Of a stretch of DNA of 60,239 bases, positions 1-8,860 are shown in pieces. Position numbers and translations under genes: made by a program. The notes under the pieces were generated by a model. That model did not search any database, was not told where the DNA came from, and saw only the letters and a list, made by a program, of their open reading frames with translations. The DNA comes from Halovibrio variabilis (GTDB taxonomy: Bacteria; Pseudomonadota; Gammaproteobacteria; Pseudomonadales; Halomonadaceae). How positions within the stretch are numbered: position 1 is the first letter of the stretch; each line of letters begins with the position of its first letter. Location: assembly GCF_007991175.1 (NCBI RefSeq), contig NZ_BJXV01000005.1, positions 1 to 60,239 on the forward strand, given 5' to 3'.

Positions 1-40
1 ACTTCTTCATCTTGGCACAGAGGGACGGGTCCATCCCATT

Positions 41-171
41 TCCCACAATGCATGAGTGAGATCAGTGCCTCTTGCCTAGGTCAGCTCACTTTCGCTGACC
101 TCCCGCGGGTGCCTCGTTTCTCGCTTCGCTCGCTACTCGTTACCACGCGCTACATAAAAACCTCTTCCTAG
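41..171. repeat. Intergenic repeat, left copy (flanks gst)
   Basis: This is a direct repeat of the segment at 971-1085. The first 45 bases (41-85) match 971-1015 at 34 positions. A variable hairpin follows (arms GGTCAGC at 79-85 and GCTGACC at 94-100). The distal 51 bases, from CGCGGGTGCC at 104 to CGCTACA near 154, match 1030-1079 with a single difference apart from the end. Bases 1-40 and the rest of 1-223 hold no supported gene. What the element does is unknown; it looks like a non-coding dispersed repeat. Confidence 0.75.
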
Positions 172-223
172 CCAGGCATTTAGAGCGTGCCACAAGCACA
201 CTTATCTCATTCAGATTCACACA

Positions 224-850
224 TCACGTAACAGGAATCACCACCACTTTTTGGTAGGCGGGGCGTTCAGCGATTTGTTGGTACCAGCGCTCCAGGTGGG
301 TGCGCGGCTGCCAGGTTAGGCCGATATGCCATAAGTTGTAGATAAAGGGGGCTACGGCAATATCGCCCAGGCCAAATTCTTTACCGGATAAAAAGGCTTG
401 CTCGGCTAGCACGTTATCGAGTATTTCGAAAAGTCTCTCACAGGCCTGCACGCCTGCTTCAAGCGCATCGGGATTGCGCTGCTCCGGTGGCGTTCTAACG
501 TAACCCATCAGAATAACGCGGTGGCTTGGCGACAGTGTGCTGTTCGCCCAGTCCATCCACTTTTCTGCCTGCGCCCGTTCGGCGGGGGCTTCGATCCATA
601 GCTTGCTTTGCCCATATTGGGCGGCAAGGTAGCGAATAATCGTATTGGATTCCCACAGCACGCTGTTGGTGGCGTCGTCTTTGAGTAGCGGCACCAGGCC
701 GTTGGGGTTCATGGCTAGAAATTCCGGGGTGTTATTGACGCCATGTTCAAGACCGGCCTGGATCTGCTCGAAAGGCAGTTCCAGCTCTTCTAGCACCCAA
801 AGCACTTTTTTGACGTTGGTGGAGTTATTGCGGCCCCAAAGCGTGATCAT
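224..850 (-). CDS. Glutathione S-transferase family protein
   Basis: A 208-residue cytosolic GST-type protein. The N-terminal thioredoxin-like domain (about residues 1-82) begins [15 protein letters not shown]. It contains the conserved NPNGLVPLL stretch with the cis-Pro of the glutathione site and the [11 protein letters not shown] helix. The C-terminal helical domain has the [10 protein letters not shown] motif typical of GSTs. The ATG at 850 was chosen over an upstream in-frame ATG because AAGGA lies about 5 bases before it and family homology starts there. The likely role is glutathione conjugation or reduction of small electrophiles; the substrate cannot be told. The gene stands alone between two copies of an intergenic repeat, which is the odd feature here. 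Confidence 0.88.
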   Translation of the reverse strand: MITLWGRNNSTNVKKVLWVLEELELPFEQIQAGLEHGVNNTPEFLAMNPNGLVPLLKDDATNSVLWESNTIIRYLAAQYGQSKLWIEAPAERAQAEKWMDWANSTLSPSHRVILMGYVRTPPEQRNPDALEAGVQACERLFEILDNVLAEQAFLSGKEFGLGDIAVAPFIYNLWHIGLTWQPRTHLERWYQQIAERPAYQKVVVIPVT

Positions 851-933
851 GGTAGTCCTTAAATTTTTCGCAAAGTGAGGAAGTTGAGTTTGCCGCGCTC
901 GGGGTTGGGTGGCAAGTTGGGGTGTTAGAACAG

Positions 934-977
934 GGGTGGCTTCGCCACCCTTTCGCGCGCTGAAGCGCCCTCCCACG
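934..977. repeat. Hairpin plus REP-like sequence
   Basis: A perfect 7 bp hairpin (GGGTGGC, loop TTC, GCCACCC; 934-950) is followed by TTCGCGCGCTGAAGCGCC and CTCCCAC (952-976). The second part resembles the REP-like sequences at 20385-20408 and 50331-50354. It lies upstream of gst on the minus strand and runs straight into the right repeat copy. Confidence 0.6.
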
Positions 978-1085
978 GTGCATGATTATAATCGGTGCAT
1001 TTTGCCTGGGGCAGCTTCGCTGCCCTTTCGCGGGTGCCTCGTTTCTCGCTGCGCTCGCTACTCGTTACCACGCGCTACAAAACCC
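971..1085. repeat. Intergenic repeat, right copy (flanks gst)
   Basis: Direct repeat partner of 41-171. It contains a perfect hairpin GGGCAGC-TTC-GCTGCCC (1009-1025), then the conserved distal block ending CGCGCTACAAAA. The 301 bp stretch between gst and mmsB (851-1151) consists of this repeat, the REP-like segment before it and the heptamer array after it. I see no gene there. Confidence 0.75.
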
Positions 1086-1107
1086 AATCATCCCCTCACT
1101 CCTTTCT

Positions 1108-1161
1108 CCTCACGCCTCACGCCTCACGCCTCACGCCTCACGCCTCACGCCTCACGCCTCA
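1108..1161. repeat. Heptanucleotide tandem repeat (CCTCACG)n
   Basis: Seven full copies and a five-base partial copy of CCTCACG run without interruption. The array overlaps the last codons and stop of mmsB: on the minus strand GAT GAG GCG TGA ends inside it. The protein terminates at the first unit, so copy number changes downstream should not alter MmsB. Confidence 0.95.
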
Positions 1162-2045
1162 TCGTGATAAAGCTTCATCAGGCTTGAGAAGTCAAGTTTG
1201 CCGTTGCCTTTGGCTTTATGCAGGGTGAAAAGTGAGCGGGCGGCGGAGCCCATGGGCACGGGCGAGGCACTGTTCTGGCTGACATCCATGGCAAGCCCCA
1301 GGTCTTTGATCATCAAGTCGACCTGGAAGCCGCCTTGGTAACCTTTCGAGGCTGGGGCATTGTCCATCACCCCTGGGTAGGGGTTGTACACGTTGAGGGC
1401 CCAGTTGCCGCCGGAGCTCTGCTTCATGATTTCTGACAGCACCGCAGGGTCGAGACCATTTTTAACCCCCATATTGATGGCTTCGCAAGTGCCCGCCATC
1501 AGAATCGATAGCAGCATGTTGTTGCACACTTTGGCCACCTGCCCTGCACCGTGCCCCCCGGCGTGGAAGATATTTTTGCCCATGGCTTCCAGCACCGGCT
1601 TGGCCTGTGCGAACTGGGCATCAGAGCCGCCGACGATGAAGGTCAAGGTGCCCGCCTGAGCACCCGCTACACCCCCGGAAACTGGCGCATCCACAAAGCC
1701 GATACCCAGCGTTTCACCTTCAGCGGCAACGCTGCGGGCGGTGTCGGCATCAATGGTGGAACAGTCGATGACCAGCGCGCTTGGCTTGATCACCTCGAAC
1801 AGAGGCGTATCGCCCTCTGCGTAAAGGCCGCGCACGTGCCTGCCCGCGGGTAGCATAGAGATCACAAAATCCGCCCCATCGGCAGCTTCCTGAGCCGAGA
1901 ACGCCACCTCGCAGCCGTCTGACTTGGCGGCATCCAGGGCATCGGGAGAACGATCAAACGCGCGTACACTAAAGCCTGCTTTGAGCAAATTAGCCGCCAT
2001 GGGGCCGCCCATGTTGCCTAAACCAATAAACGCTATCGTCGCCAT
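1152..2045 (-). CDS. mmsB: 3-hydroxyisobutyrate dehydrogenase
   Basis: A 297-residue NAD-dependent dehydrogenase that oxidises 3-hydroxyisobutyrate to methylmalonate semialdehyde in valine catabolism. The N-terminal Rossmann motif is GLGNMGGPMAANLLKAG. The family substrate motif VDAPVSGGVAGAQAGT and the catalytic-lysine segment GAGQVAKVCNN are both present, and the length is typical (about 295). The ATG at 2045 follows AAGGACAAGACAA. It is the last gene of a minus-strand valine run after the dehydrogenase and hydrolase genes. The methylmalonate-semialdehyde dehydrogenase (mmsA) that would take the product is not in this window. The 3' end runs into a tandem repeat. Confidence 0.94.
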   Translation of the reverse strand: MATIAFIGLGNMGGPMAANLLKAGFSVRAFDRSPDALDAAKSDGCEVAFSAQEAADGADFVISMLPAGRHVRGLYAEGDTPLFEVIKPSALVIDCSTIDADTARSVAAEGETLGIGFVDAPVSGGVAGAQAGTLTFIVGGSDAQFAQAKPVLEAMGKNIFHAGGHGAGQVAKVCNNMLLSILMAGTCEAINMGVKNGLDPAVLSEIMKQSSGGNWALNVYNPYPGVMDNAPASKGYQGGFQVDLMIKDLGLAMDVSQNSASPVPMGSAARSLFTLHKAKGNGKLDFSSLMKLYHDEA

Positions 2046-2090
2046 TTGTCTTGTCCTTATTATTGGTGGATAGAGGGTTGATAGAGTGAG

Positions 2091-3206
2091 TTAACGTAGA
2101 TCTTCCAAAGGGTTTTCTGCCCAAGGAGACGCTAACAGTTGGTTGATAAAGCTATCCTCTACCGAGGCCACATCCGGGTACGTCCAGGCCGGCTGGGCGT
2201 CTTTGTCGACCAACAGCGCCCGCACGCCTTCGGGGAACTCGCGATGGCGGCAGCACTGTACCGAAAGCGCCAGCTCAGATTGGAACACTTCCGCCAGTGA
2301 CATGTGTTTGGCGCGCTTAAGCTGCTCATCAATTAGTTTAATGGAAACCGGACTGCCGTTAGCTAGCGTCTTCTGCGCTTTGCTAAACCACTGATTTTCG
2401 CTTTTTACCGCTGCAATGGCCGCCACAATTTGCTCTACGCTGTCGTGGTCCATCAACTCGCGAATCAGCGGTGAGTGCTGGTAAACGGGAGCTTCCATCC
2501 CGGCGAACACCGGCTGCGATGTTTGTTCGAGTTCCCGCATAATGCGGTTGACCACACCGTTGGCGTCGGTATTTTCGCCTTTTCCCCAGCGAGCGTCAGA
2601 GAGCTGTTGCACCATGGCCTCACGATGATGACTGGCGATAGCGCGATCAGCCAGCCCCAGGTGGACGGCGTCTGGGGCGTTGATTTGACTCCCGGTCATG
2701 GCTAAAAAGCGTCCGGTGCCGTTGGGCAGGCGGTTCAGGAACCAGCTGGCACCTACATCCGGGTAGAGCCCAATGGTGACTTCCGGCATCGCCAGGCGCG
2801 AGGTTTCCGTCACCACCCGGTGGCTGCAGCCGCTTAACAGCCCCATGCCGCCGCCCATCACAATGCCGCTGCCCCAGCAGATCACCGGTTTAGGGTAGGT
2901 GTGTAACAAAAAATCGAGCCGGTACTCGTGCTCAAAAAACTGCGTGGGAAAACTTGGGTCGCCCTCGCCTTTGATCGCTTTATACAGACTGACCACATCG
3001 CCACCGGCGCAAAACGCTTTCTCGCCTGCGCTATCCAGCAGCACCGCCACCACCCGCTCATCGCTTTCCCACGCTTTTAAGCGAGGTAATATTGCCTCAA
3101 TCATTTCAAGCGTTAACGCATTGAGCGAGCGCTCGGCATTGAGCGTAATCTCGGCTATTACATGGTCATCTTGGGTGGGGTGTTCGGTAAACTCTACGCT
3201 ACTCAT
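2091..3206 (-). CDS. 3-hydroxyisobutyryl-CoA hydrolase
   Basis: A 371-residue crotonase-fold protein that most likely hydrolyses 3-hydroxyisobutyryl-CoA to free 3-hydroxyisobutyrate in valine breakdown. The oxyanion segments FCAGGDVVSLY and GIVMGGGMGLL are visible. The MPEVTIGLYPDVG segment carries the Glu and Asp that mark the HIBCH hydrolase subgroup rather than plain enoyl-CoA hydratases. The C-terminal HIBCH extension (to about 370 residues) supports this. I chose the ATG at 3206 because AAGGA then sits six bases before it; an ATG two codons upstream abuts the same ribosome binding site. It sits between the acyl-CoA dehydrogenase and mmsB genes. Confidence 0.88.
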   Translation of the reverse strand: MSSVEFTEHPTQDDHVIAEITLNAERSLNALTLEMIEAILPRLKAWESDERVVAVLLDSAGEKAFCAGGDVVSLYKAIKGEGDPSFPTQFFEHEYRLDFLLHTYPKPVICWGSGIVMGGGMGLLSGCSHRVVTETSRLAMPEVTIGLYPDVGASWFLNRLPNGTGRFLAMTGSQINAPDAVHLGLADRAIASHHREAMVQQLSDARWGKGENTDANGVVNRIMRELEQTSQPVFAGMEAPVYQHSPLIRELMDHDSVEQIVAAIAAVKSENQWFSKAQKTLANGSPVSIKLIDEQLKRAKHMSLAEVFQSELALSVQCCRHREFPEGVRALLVDKDAQPAWTYPDVASVEDSFINQLLASPWAENPLEDLR

Positions 3207-3254
3207 TGGCATTCCTTATCTGTCACTAACAGCTTCTCTTTCGCGTCACTGACG

Positions 3255-4409
3255 CTAAAGCGCCGTAGCCCCTTCAGCCAGTACCCGGCGGGCGATGATC
3301 AGCCGCATGATTTCGTTGCTGCCTTCAAGAATTCGGTGTACCCGAGTATCGCGCACGTAACGCTCCATGGGGTACTCCTTAATATAGCCATTGCCGCCGT
3401 ATAGCTGCAGCGCCTCGTCGCACACGTTAAAGCCTACATCGGTGGCAAAGCGCTTGGCCATGGCGCAGTAGGTGGGAGCATCAAAGTGGCCAGCATCCAG
3501 CTTGGCAGCCGCCATGCGCACCAGCTGCCGGGCAGCGACCAGTTCGGTGGCCATATCAGCCAAGCGGAACTGGAGCGCTTGAAACTCGGCGAGACGTTTA
3601 CCGAACTGCTTGCGTTCCAGCATATAGTCGCGCGCTTTGTTGAGCGCCTGCTGGGCGGTGCCAATGGAGCAGCTAGCAATATTAATGCGCCCGCCGTCTA
3701 GACCCTTCATGGCGATTTTGAAGCCGTCTCCTTCGTTGCCGAGCAGGTGACTGGCAGGCACCCGTAAGTCTTCAAAGGTAATCATACGCGTGGGCTGGCT
3801 GTTCCAGCCCATCTTCTCTTCCTTGCGCCCGTAGCTGATGCCGTCAGCCTGGGCACCTACTGCAAACGCCGAGACGCCCGCTGCGCCCTCGCCGCCGGTG
3901 CGCGCCATCACCACCAGAAAATCGGTGCTACCGGCGCCGGAAATAAACATTTTGCTGCCATTAAGCAGGTAGTCGTCGCCGTCGCGCTTGGCGGTGGTTT
4001 TTAGCGAGGCCGCATCGGAGCCAGCATTGGGTTCGGTTAAACAGTATGAGCCGAGCAGTTCCCCCGTAGCCAGCTTTTCACCCCACTGCGCGACGGCCAC
4101 CGGCTTGCCAAAATTCGCCAGCATCCAGGTAACCATATTGTGAATGGTCAGATAGGCGGTAGTCGACGTGCAACCCATGGAGAGCTGCTCGAAGATGATG
4201 CTGGCATCCAAGCGCGAAAGCCCCAACCCGCCCACGCTTTCCGGCGCGTAAAGTGAACAAAAACCCAGCTCCCCCGCTTTACGGATAACGTCGACGGGAA
4301 AGAAGGCGGTTTGGTCCCACTCGGCAGCATGGGGCTCTAGCTCGTTTTGGGCAAAAGCCCGCGCCATATCGGCGAAGGCGACCTGATCTTCACTCAGCTC
4401 AAAATCCAT
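3255..4409 (-). CDS. Acyl-CoA dehydrogenase, probable isobutyryl-CoA dehydrogenase
   Basis: A 384-residue FAD flavoenzyme that converts isobutyryl-CoA (from valine) to methacrylyl-CoA. It has the FAD motif CLTEPNAGSDAASLKTTA and the C-terminal catalytic segment RILEGSNEIMR, whose Glu is the base in most short/branched dehydrogenases. That differs from the isovaleryl-type paralogue at 5223-6392, which has Gly there. The hydrolase and mmsB genes follow directly, so the substrate assignment rests mainly on context. It is transcribed away from liuR across an intergenic region with LiuR-like palindromes. Confidence 0.86.
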   Translation of the reverse strand: MDFELSEDQVAFADMARAFAQNELEPHAAEWDQTAFFPVDVIRKAGELGFCSLYAPESVGGLGLSRLDASIIFEQLSMGCTSTTAYLTIHNMVTWMLANFGKPVAVAQWGEKLATGELLGSYCLTEPNAGSDAASLKTTAKRDGDDYLLNGSKMFISGAGSTDFLVVMARTGGEGAAGVSAFAVGAQADGISYGRKEEKMGWNSQPTRMITFEDLRVPASHLLGNEGDGFKIAMKGLDGGRINIASCSIGTAQQALNKARDYMLERKQFGKRLAEFQALQFRLADMATELVAARQLVRMAAAKLDAGHFDAPTYCAMAKRFATDVGFNVCDEALQLYGGNGYIKEYPMERYVRDTRVHRILEGSNEIMRLIIARRVLAEGATAL

Positions 4410-4468
4410 GGCGACTCTCCGCTCATGCGCTTGCGCACTGGTTGTTGTATTTGTAGCTGTATCGATAG

Positions 4469-4487
4469 TTGACGTTTACGTTAACTT
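4469..4487. promoter_or_regulatory. Candidate LiuR operator 1 (valine arm side)
   Basis: TTGACGTTTACGTTAACTT lies 60 bases upstream of the isobutyryl-CoA dehydrogenase start. It matches the palindrome at 4602-4616 at 12 of 16 aligned positions. LiuR sites reported in gammaproteobacteria are of the TTTACGTTNACGTAA type (from memory of the family). The functional assignment is inference. Confidence 0.6.
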
Positions 4488-4601
4488 ATATTTTACTCTT
4501 ACCACAAGCAACCACTTATCCCCCTCGACCTTTGGCGCAGACCATCAACTACTTAGTTAATGCGAGGTAACGGCAAGCAACGTACCGCCAACAAATTTTT
4601 A

Positions 4602-4616
4602 TTTACGTTAACGTAA
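4602..4616. promoter_or_regulatory. Candidate LiuR operator 2 (liuR side)
   Basis: TTTACGTTAACGTAA contains a perfect 14 bp palindrome (TTACGTTAACGTAA, 4603-4616). It lies 49 bases before the liuR start codon. Its position and agreement with the known LiuR motif suggest control of liuR itself and the liu genes. Confidence 0.68.
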
Positions 4617-4664
4617 GCCTGCTTTTCCTCGGCGGCTTTGTGCCCTTTTAAGAGAATGTCGATC

Positions 4665-5159
4665 ATGAGCAAAACCTACTCGATCAGCGAATTGGCCAAC
4701 GAGTTTGATTTAACCACCCGCAGTATCCGCTTCTATGAAGATCAAGCGCTGTTGCACCCCGCTCGCCGTGGGCAAACCCGCATTTACAGCAGCACAGACC
4801 GAGTGCGGCTAAAGCTGATCCTTCGCGGTAAACGTCTCGGGTTTTCACTGGCCGAAATCCGCGAGCTGTTCGAGCTATGGGATGAAACCCGCAGCGGCAG
4901 TAAAAAGCAGCTGCATTTAATGCTCAGCAAAGTAGCCGAGCGCCGAGCGGCTCTCGACCAGCAGCTGAAAGACATCACCATGGTGCAGCTTGAGCTTGAA
5001 AGCGCCGAGATTCGCTGCCGCCAAGCGCTGGAAGAGTTAAATGAAAAAGAGCTAGATGAAAAAGAACGAGGCGAAAAACACAGCGAAGAGGAGCAAGCGG
5101 GCACTTCTGATGGCACTGCTGAAAAAACCGCCAGCGCCTCTTCCGCCATCATGCACTGA
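4665..5159 (+). CDS. liuR: MerR-family regulator of branched-chain catabolism
   Basis: A 164-residue MerR-type DNA-binding regulator. The N-terminal winged helix (SISELANEFDLTTRSIRFYEDQ, shown here only as landmarks SISELANEF and RSIRFYEDQ) is followed by GLL/RGQTR-like and RLKLILRGKRLGFSLAEI segments, which closely resemble LiuR. A dimerisation coiled coil spans about residues 85-130. The last 35 residues are a Glu/Lys/Ser/Ala low-complexity tail. The start at 4665 was chosen because AAGAGA then lies about ten bases upstream. The ATG at 4656 would leave almost no space. It is divergent from the valine arm and upstream of liuA-E, so it probably represses both arms until an acyl-CoA effector appears. 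Confidence 0.88.
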   Translation: MSKTYSISELANEFDLTTRSIRFYEDQALLHPARRGQTRIYSSTDRVRLKLILRGKRLGFSLAEIRELFELWDETRSGSKKQLHLMLSKVAERRAALDQQLKDITMVQLELESAEIRCRQALEELNEKELDEKERGEKHSEEEQAGTSDGTAEKTASASSAIMH

Positions 5160-5222
5160 CTCGCCGACACGGCTAGCCAGCATAGATAGCAAACACTAAT
5201 AATTTACAACAGGTGATTGACC

Positions 5223-6392
5223 ATGTTTTCACACTACTCAGAACTCAATTTCGGCCTTGCTGACGAGCTGAATATGCTGCGCGAACAGGTCAACGCCTTT
5301 GCCGCCAGCGAGATTGCACCGCGCGCCGCCGAGATCGATCGCAACAACGAGTTTCCTAACGACTTGTGGAAAAAGTTTGGCGACATGGGGTTATTAGGAA
5401 TTACCGTTTCAGAAGAAGACGGCGGCAGTAGCATGGGCTATCTTGCCCACTGCATTGCCATGGAAGAGATCTCCCGCGCCAGTGCCTCGGTAGCGCTCTC
5501 TTACGGCGCCCACTCCAACCTTTGCGTCAACCAAATCAAGATCAATGCCTCCGCCACGCAGAAAGCCAAGTACCTGCCCAAACTGATCAGCGGCGACCAC
5601 GTGGGTGCTTTGGCCATGTCCGAGCCCGGCGCGGGTTCCGACGTGGTATCCATGCAGCTACGGGCCAAAAAAGACGGCGATCACTACATCCTTAACGGCA
5701 ATAAAATGTGGATCACCAACGGCCCCGATGCCGATGTGCTGGTGGTCTACGCGAAAACCGACCCAGACGCCGGTTCCAAAGGCATCACCGCCTTTATTAT
5801 CGAAAAAGGCATGCCCGGTTTCTCCACCGCCCAGAAGCTCGACAAGCTGGGTATGCGCGGCTCTAACACCTGTGAGCTGGTATTCCAAGACTGTGCTGTG
5901 CCCGCCGAGAACATTCTCGGCGATGAAGGCAAAGGCGTCAGCGTCCTGATGAGCGGGCTGGACTATGAACGTACCGTACTGGCGGCAGGCCCCATTGGCA
6001 TCATGCAGGCCGCGATGGACGTGGTGCTGCCCTATATCCACGAGCGTAAGCAGTTCAACCAGTCGATTGGTGAGTTCCAGTTGGTACAGGGCAAAGTGGC
6101 GGATATGTACACCACGCTGAACGCCTGTCGCGCTTATTTATATGCAGTCGCGGACGCCTGCGACCGCGGCCAGACTTCCCGCAAAGACGCCGCCGGGGTG
6201 ATTCTCTACTGCGCTGAAAAAGCCACCCAGGTAGCACTTGATTCCATCCAGTTACTCGGCGGCAACGGCTATATCAACGAATACCCCACCGGGCGGCTGC
6301 TGCGCGACGCCAAGCTGTATGAAATCGGCGCGGGCACTAGCGAGATTCGGCGGATGTTGATTGGCCGCGAACTCTTCACCGAAAGCCTTTAA
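5223..6392 (+). CDS. liuA: Isovaleryl-CoA dehydrogenase
   Basis: A 389-residue flavoenzyme that converts isovaleryl-CoA to 3-methylcrotonyl-CoA, the first dehydrogenation of leucine breakdown. It has the FAD motif [18 protein letters not shown]. The catalytic Glu of isovaleryl-CoA dehydrogenases is in [11 protein letters not shown] (E249 here). At the usual C-terminal base position it has GAGTSEIRR, with Gly instead of Glu, the known isovaleryl hallmark. The ATG at 5223 was preferred to a TTG at 5217 because AGGTG is seven bases before it. It is the first structural gene of the liuABCDE run, 63 bases after liuR. Confidence 0.94.
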   Translation: MFSHYSELNFGLADELNMLREQVNAFAASEIAPRAAEIDRNNEFPNDLWKKFGDMGLLGITVSEEDGGSSMGYLAHCIAMEEISRASASVALSYGAHSNLCVNQIKINASATQKAKYLPKLISGDHVGALAMSEPGAGSDVVSMQLRAKKDGDHYILNGNKMWITNGPDADVLVVYAKTDPDAGSKGITAFIIEKGMPGFSTAQKLDKLGMRGSNTCELVFQDCAVPAENILGDEGKGVSVLMSGLDYERTVLAAGPIGIMQAAMDVVLPYIHERKQFNQSIGEFQLVQGKVADMYTTLNACRAYLYAVADACDRGQTSRKDAAGVILYCAEKATQVALDSIQLLGGNGYINEYPTGRLLRDAKLYEIGAGTSEIRRMLIGRELFTESL

Positions 6393-6415
6393 ATGAAACT
6401 CAGCAGGGCCGCGCC

Positions 6416-8023
6416 ATGAGTACCATTTCCACTCAGATCAACCCACGCAGCGACGTCTTTCAAGCCAACGAAGCCTCGATGCTGAATGAAGTCGGCAAAC
6501 TTCGTGAGCTGACCGCCGCTATTGCCCAGGGCGGCGGCGCTAAAGCTCGCAAGCGTCACGAAAGCCGGGGCAAACTGTTTGTGCGTGACCGTATCGATCA
6601 CTTGATCGATGAAGGCTCACCGTTTCTCGAATTTTCAGCGCTTGCCGCCCACCACGTTTATGAAAGCGAGATACCGGCGGCAGGCGTGGTGACCGGTATT
6701 GGTCGCGTTTCCGGCGTCGAGTGCGTGATCGTGGCCAACGATGCCACGGTAAAAGGCGGCACCTACTTCCCGCTCACGGTGAAAAAGCATCTTCGCGCCC
6801 AGGAGGTCGCCCGCAAGCATCGCCTGCCGTGCCTTTATCTGGTCGATTCCGGCGGCGCCTTCCTGCCCCGTCAGGATGAAGTGTTTCCCGACCGCGACCA
6901 TTTCGGGCGCATCTTCTATAACCAGGCGACGATGTCTGCCGAAGGCATTCCGCAAATTGCCGTGGTCATGGGGTCTTGCACCGCGGGCGGCGCTTATGTG
7001 CCTGCCATGGCGGATGAGTCGATCATCGTAAAAGAACAGGGCACGATTTTTCTCGGTGGCCCGCCCCTGGTCAAAGCCGCTACCGGCGAAAGCATCAGCG
7101 CTGAAGATTTAGGCGGTGCTGATGTGCACGCCAGAGTCAGCGGCGTGGCCGACTACTATGCAGAAAACGATGCCCATGCGCTCCAGCTGGCGCGCGCCTG
7201 CGTGTCGCGGCTGAACTGGCAAAAGCGCGGCAAGCTTGCCATGCAGGCACCCAAGCCACCCAAGCTCGACCCCACCGAGCTGTATGGCATCGTCGGTACC
7301 GATTTGAAAAAGCCTTTTGATGTGCGTGAAGTGATTGGCCGCATCGTCGACGATTCTGACTTCGACGAGTTCAAACGCTACTACGGCGAAACGCTGGTCA
7401 CCGGTTTTGCGCATATTCACGGCTACCCGGTGGGCATCTTGGCCAACAACGGCGTGCTGTTTTCGGAAAGTGCCGTAAAAGGCGCGCACTTTATCGAGCT
7501 ATGCGCTCAGCGCCAGATTCCGCTGATCTTCCTGCAGAACATTACCGGCTTTATGGTCGGCTCCAAGTACGAGCACGAAGGTATTGCCAAGCACGGCGCC
7601 AAGCTGGTGACTGCCGTGGCCTGCGCCAAGGTGCCCAAGTATACCGTGCTCATAGGCGGTAGCTTCGGCGCCGGAAACTACGGCATGTGCGGCCGGGCCT
7701 ATGACCCCAACCTACTGTTTATGTGGCCCAACGCGCGTATTTCGGTGATGGGCGGCGAACAGGCCGCCGGCGTGCTTTCCCAGGTAAAGCGCGAACAGCA
7801 CGAGCGCGAAGGCCGCGAGTGGACGCCTGAGGAAGAGGAAGCGTTTAAAAAGCCCACCCGCGACCAATACGAGCACCAAGGCCACCCCTACTACGCCAGC
7901 GCCCGGCTGTGGGACGACGGCGTGATCGATCCGCTGCAAACCCGCGATGTGCTGGGGCTGTCGTTAGCCGCGGCGATGAATGCAGACATTGAAGAGACGC
8001 GCTTCGGCGTGTTTCGGATGTAA
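6416..8023 (+). CDS. liuB: Methylcrotonyl-CoA carboxylase, carboxyltransferase (beta) subunit
   Basis: A 535-residue carboxyltransferase subunit that moves CO2 from carboxybiotin to 3-methylcrotonyl-CoA to give 3-methylglutaconyl-CoA. It has the acyl-CoA binding segment [13 protein letters not shown], the carboxybiotin-side segments [11 protein letters not shown] and [16 protein letters not shown], and [12 protein letters not shown] near the C-terminus. The length matches MCC-beta. It begins 24 bases after liuA and partners with the biotin-bearing subunit encoded by liuD two genes downstream. Confidence 0.95.
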   Translation: MSTISTQINPRSDVFQANEASMLNEVGKLRELTAAIAQGGGAKARKRHESRGKLFVRDRIDHLIDEGSPFLEFSALAAHHVYESEIPAAGVVTGIGRVSGVECVIVANDATVKGGTYFPLTVKKHLRAQEVARKHRLPCLYLVDSGGAFLPRQDEVFPDRDHFGRIFYNQATMSAEGIPQIAVVMGSCTAGGAYVPAMADESIIVKEQGTIFLGGPPLVKAATGESISAEDLGGADVHARVSGVADYYAENDAHALQLARACVSRLNWQKRGKLAMQAPKPPKLDPTELYGIVGTDLKKPFDVREVIGRIVDDSDFDEFKRYYGETLVTGFAHIHGYPVGILANNGVLFSESAVKGAHFIELCAQRQIPLIFLQNITGFMVGSKYEHEGIAKHGAKLVTAVACAKVPKYTVLIGGSFGAGNYGMCGRAYDPNLLFMWPNARISVMGGEQAAGVLSQVKREQHEREGREWTPEEEEAFKKPTRDQYEHQGHPYYASARLWDDGVIDPLQTRDVLGLSLAAAMNADIEETRFGVFRM

Positions 8024-8035
8024 GGGGCAATCACC

Positions 8036-8860
8036 ATGGCTTACTCAACACTGAATATAGAAGCGGGTGTGGCACGCCTGAGTTTAAACCGCCCCGAGGT
8101 ACATAACGCCTTTGACGACAGCTTAATCGCCGAGCTGAATGAACACCTCAACCAGTTGCACGCCCTTGCTGAAGCGGGCGAAGTGCGCGTGGTAGTGCTG
8201 GGCTCAGAAGGCAAAAGCTTCTCGGCTGGCGCCGATTTGAACTGGATGAAGCGCATGGTCGATTACGACCTGGAGGATAACCTCGCCGATTCCCGCAAAC
8301 TTGCCGCGCTGATGCACGGCCTGGACACACTGCCCTGCCCCACGCTTTGCCGCGTTCAGGGCGCCACCTTTGGCGGCGCAGTGGGCCTGGCCGCCTGCTG
8401 CGATATCGTGATCGCCTCAGGAAAAGCCAAATTCTGCCTCTCGGAAGTCAACATTGGCCTCTCGCCTGCGGTCATCAGCCCCTACGTACAGCGCGCCCTG
8501 GGCGAACGGCAGATGCGCCGCTACGCGTTAACGGCAGAAGTAATCGACGCCGAAATAGCCCTCGCCCTCGGTTTAGCCCATCAGGTAGTAGAGCACGACG
8601 CGTTAGACAGCGCAGTCGATGCCATGCTGGCAACACTGCTGAAGGGTTCTCCCCAGGCCCAGCGCGCTACCAAGGCACTGCTGGCCACGGTGGCTCAAGC
8701 GCCTGACGCTGACTCCACCCGCGAGCATACCTGCCAGGTCATCGCCAAGCTGCGGGTAAGCCAGCAGGGCCAGGAGGGTTTATCCAGCTTTTTTGAGAAG
8801 CGCCGCCCCGCCTGGGCTGATTCTAATAACACAACTCACGCTTCGGAGCGTCGCTCATGA
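8036..8860 (+). CDS. liuC: Methylglutaconyl-CoA hydratase (crotonase family)
   Basis: A 274-residue crotonase-fold enzyme that hydrates 3-methylglutaconyl-CoA to HMG-CoA. It has the oxyanion motif FSAGADLNWMKRM and the second active-site stretch GATFGGAVGLAACCD, followed by FCLSEVNIGLSPAVIS. AGGGG precedes the ATG. The stop overlaps the liuD start by four bases (ATGA), so the two are translationally coupled. A secondary role as methacrylyl-CoA hydratase for the valine arm is possible, because no separate gene for that step is seen here; this is inference. Confidence 0.92.
   Translation: MAYSTLNIEAGVARLSLNRPEVHNAFDDSLIAELNEHLNQLHALAEAGEVRVVVLGSEGKSFSAGADLNWMKRMVDYDLEDNLADSRKLAALMHGLDTLPCPTLCRVQGATFGGAVGLAACCDIVIASGKAKFCLSEVNIGLSPAVISPYVQRALGERQMRRYALTAEVIDAEIALALGLAHQVVEHDALDSAVDAMLATLLKGSPQAQRATKALLATVAQAPDADSTREHTCQVIAKLRVSQQGQEGLSSFFEKRRPAWADSNNTTHASERRS

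Noticed and set aside
851..976. N-terminal extension of the GST reading frame from an ATG at 976.
   Set aside because: It runs through REP-like sequence, lacks family similarity, and the ATG at 850 has a good ribosome binding site.
1108..1161. The heptamer array as a CRISPR-like structure.
   Set aside because: Units are seven bases with no spacers, so it is a simple tandem repeat.
909..1228. Short plus-strand reading frames with repeated ASRLTPH peptides.
   Set aside because: They are translations of the heptanucleotide array and intergenic repeat, without a ribosome binding site or a known fold.
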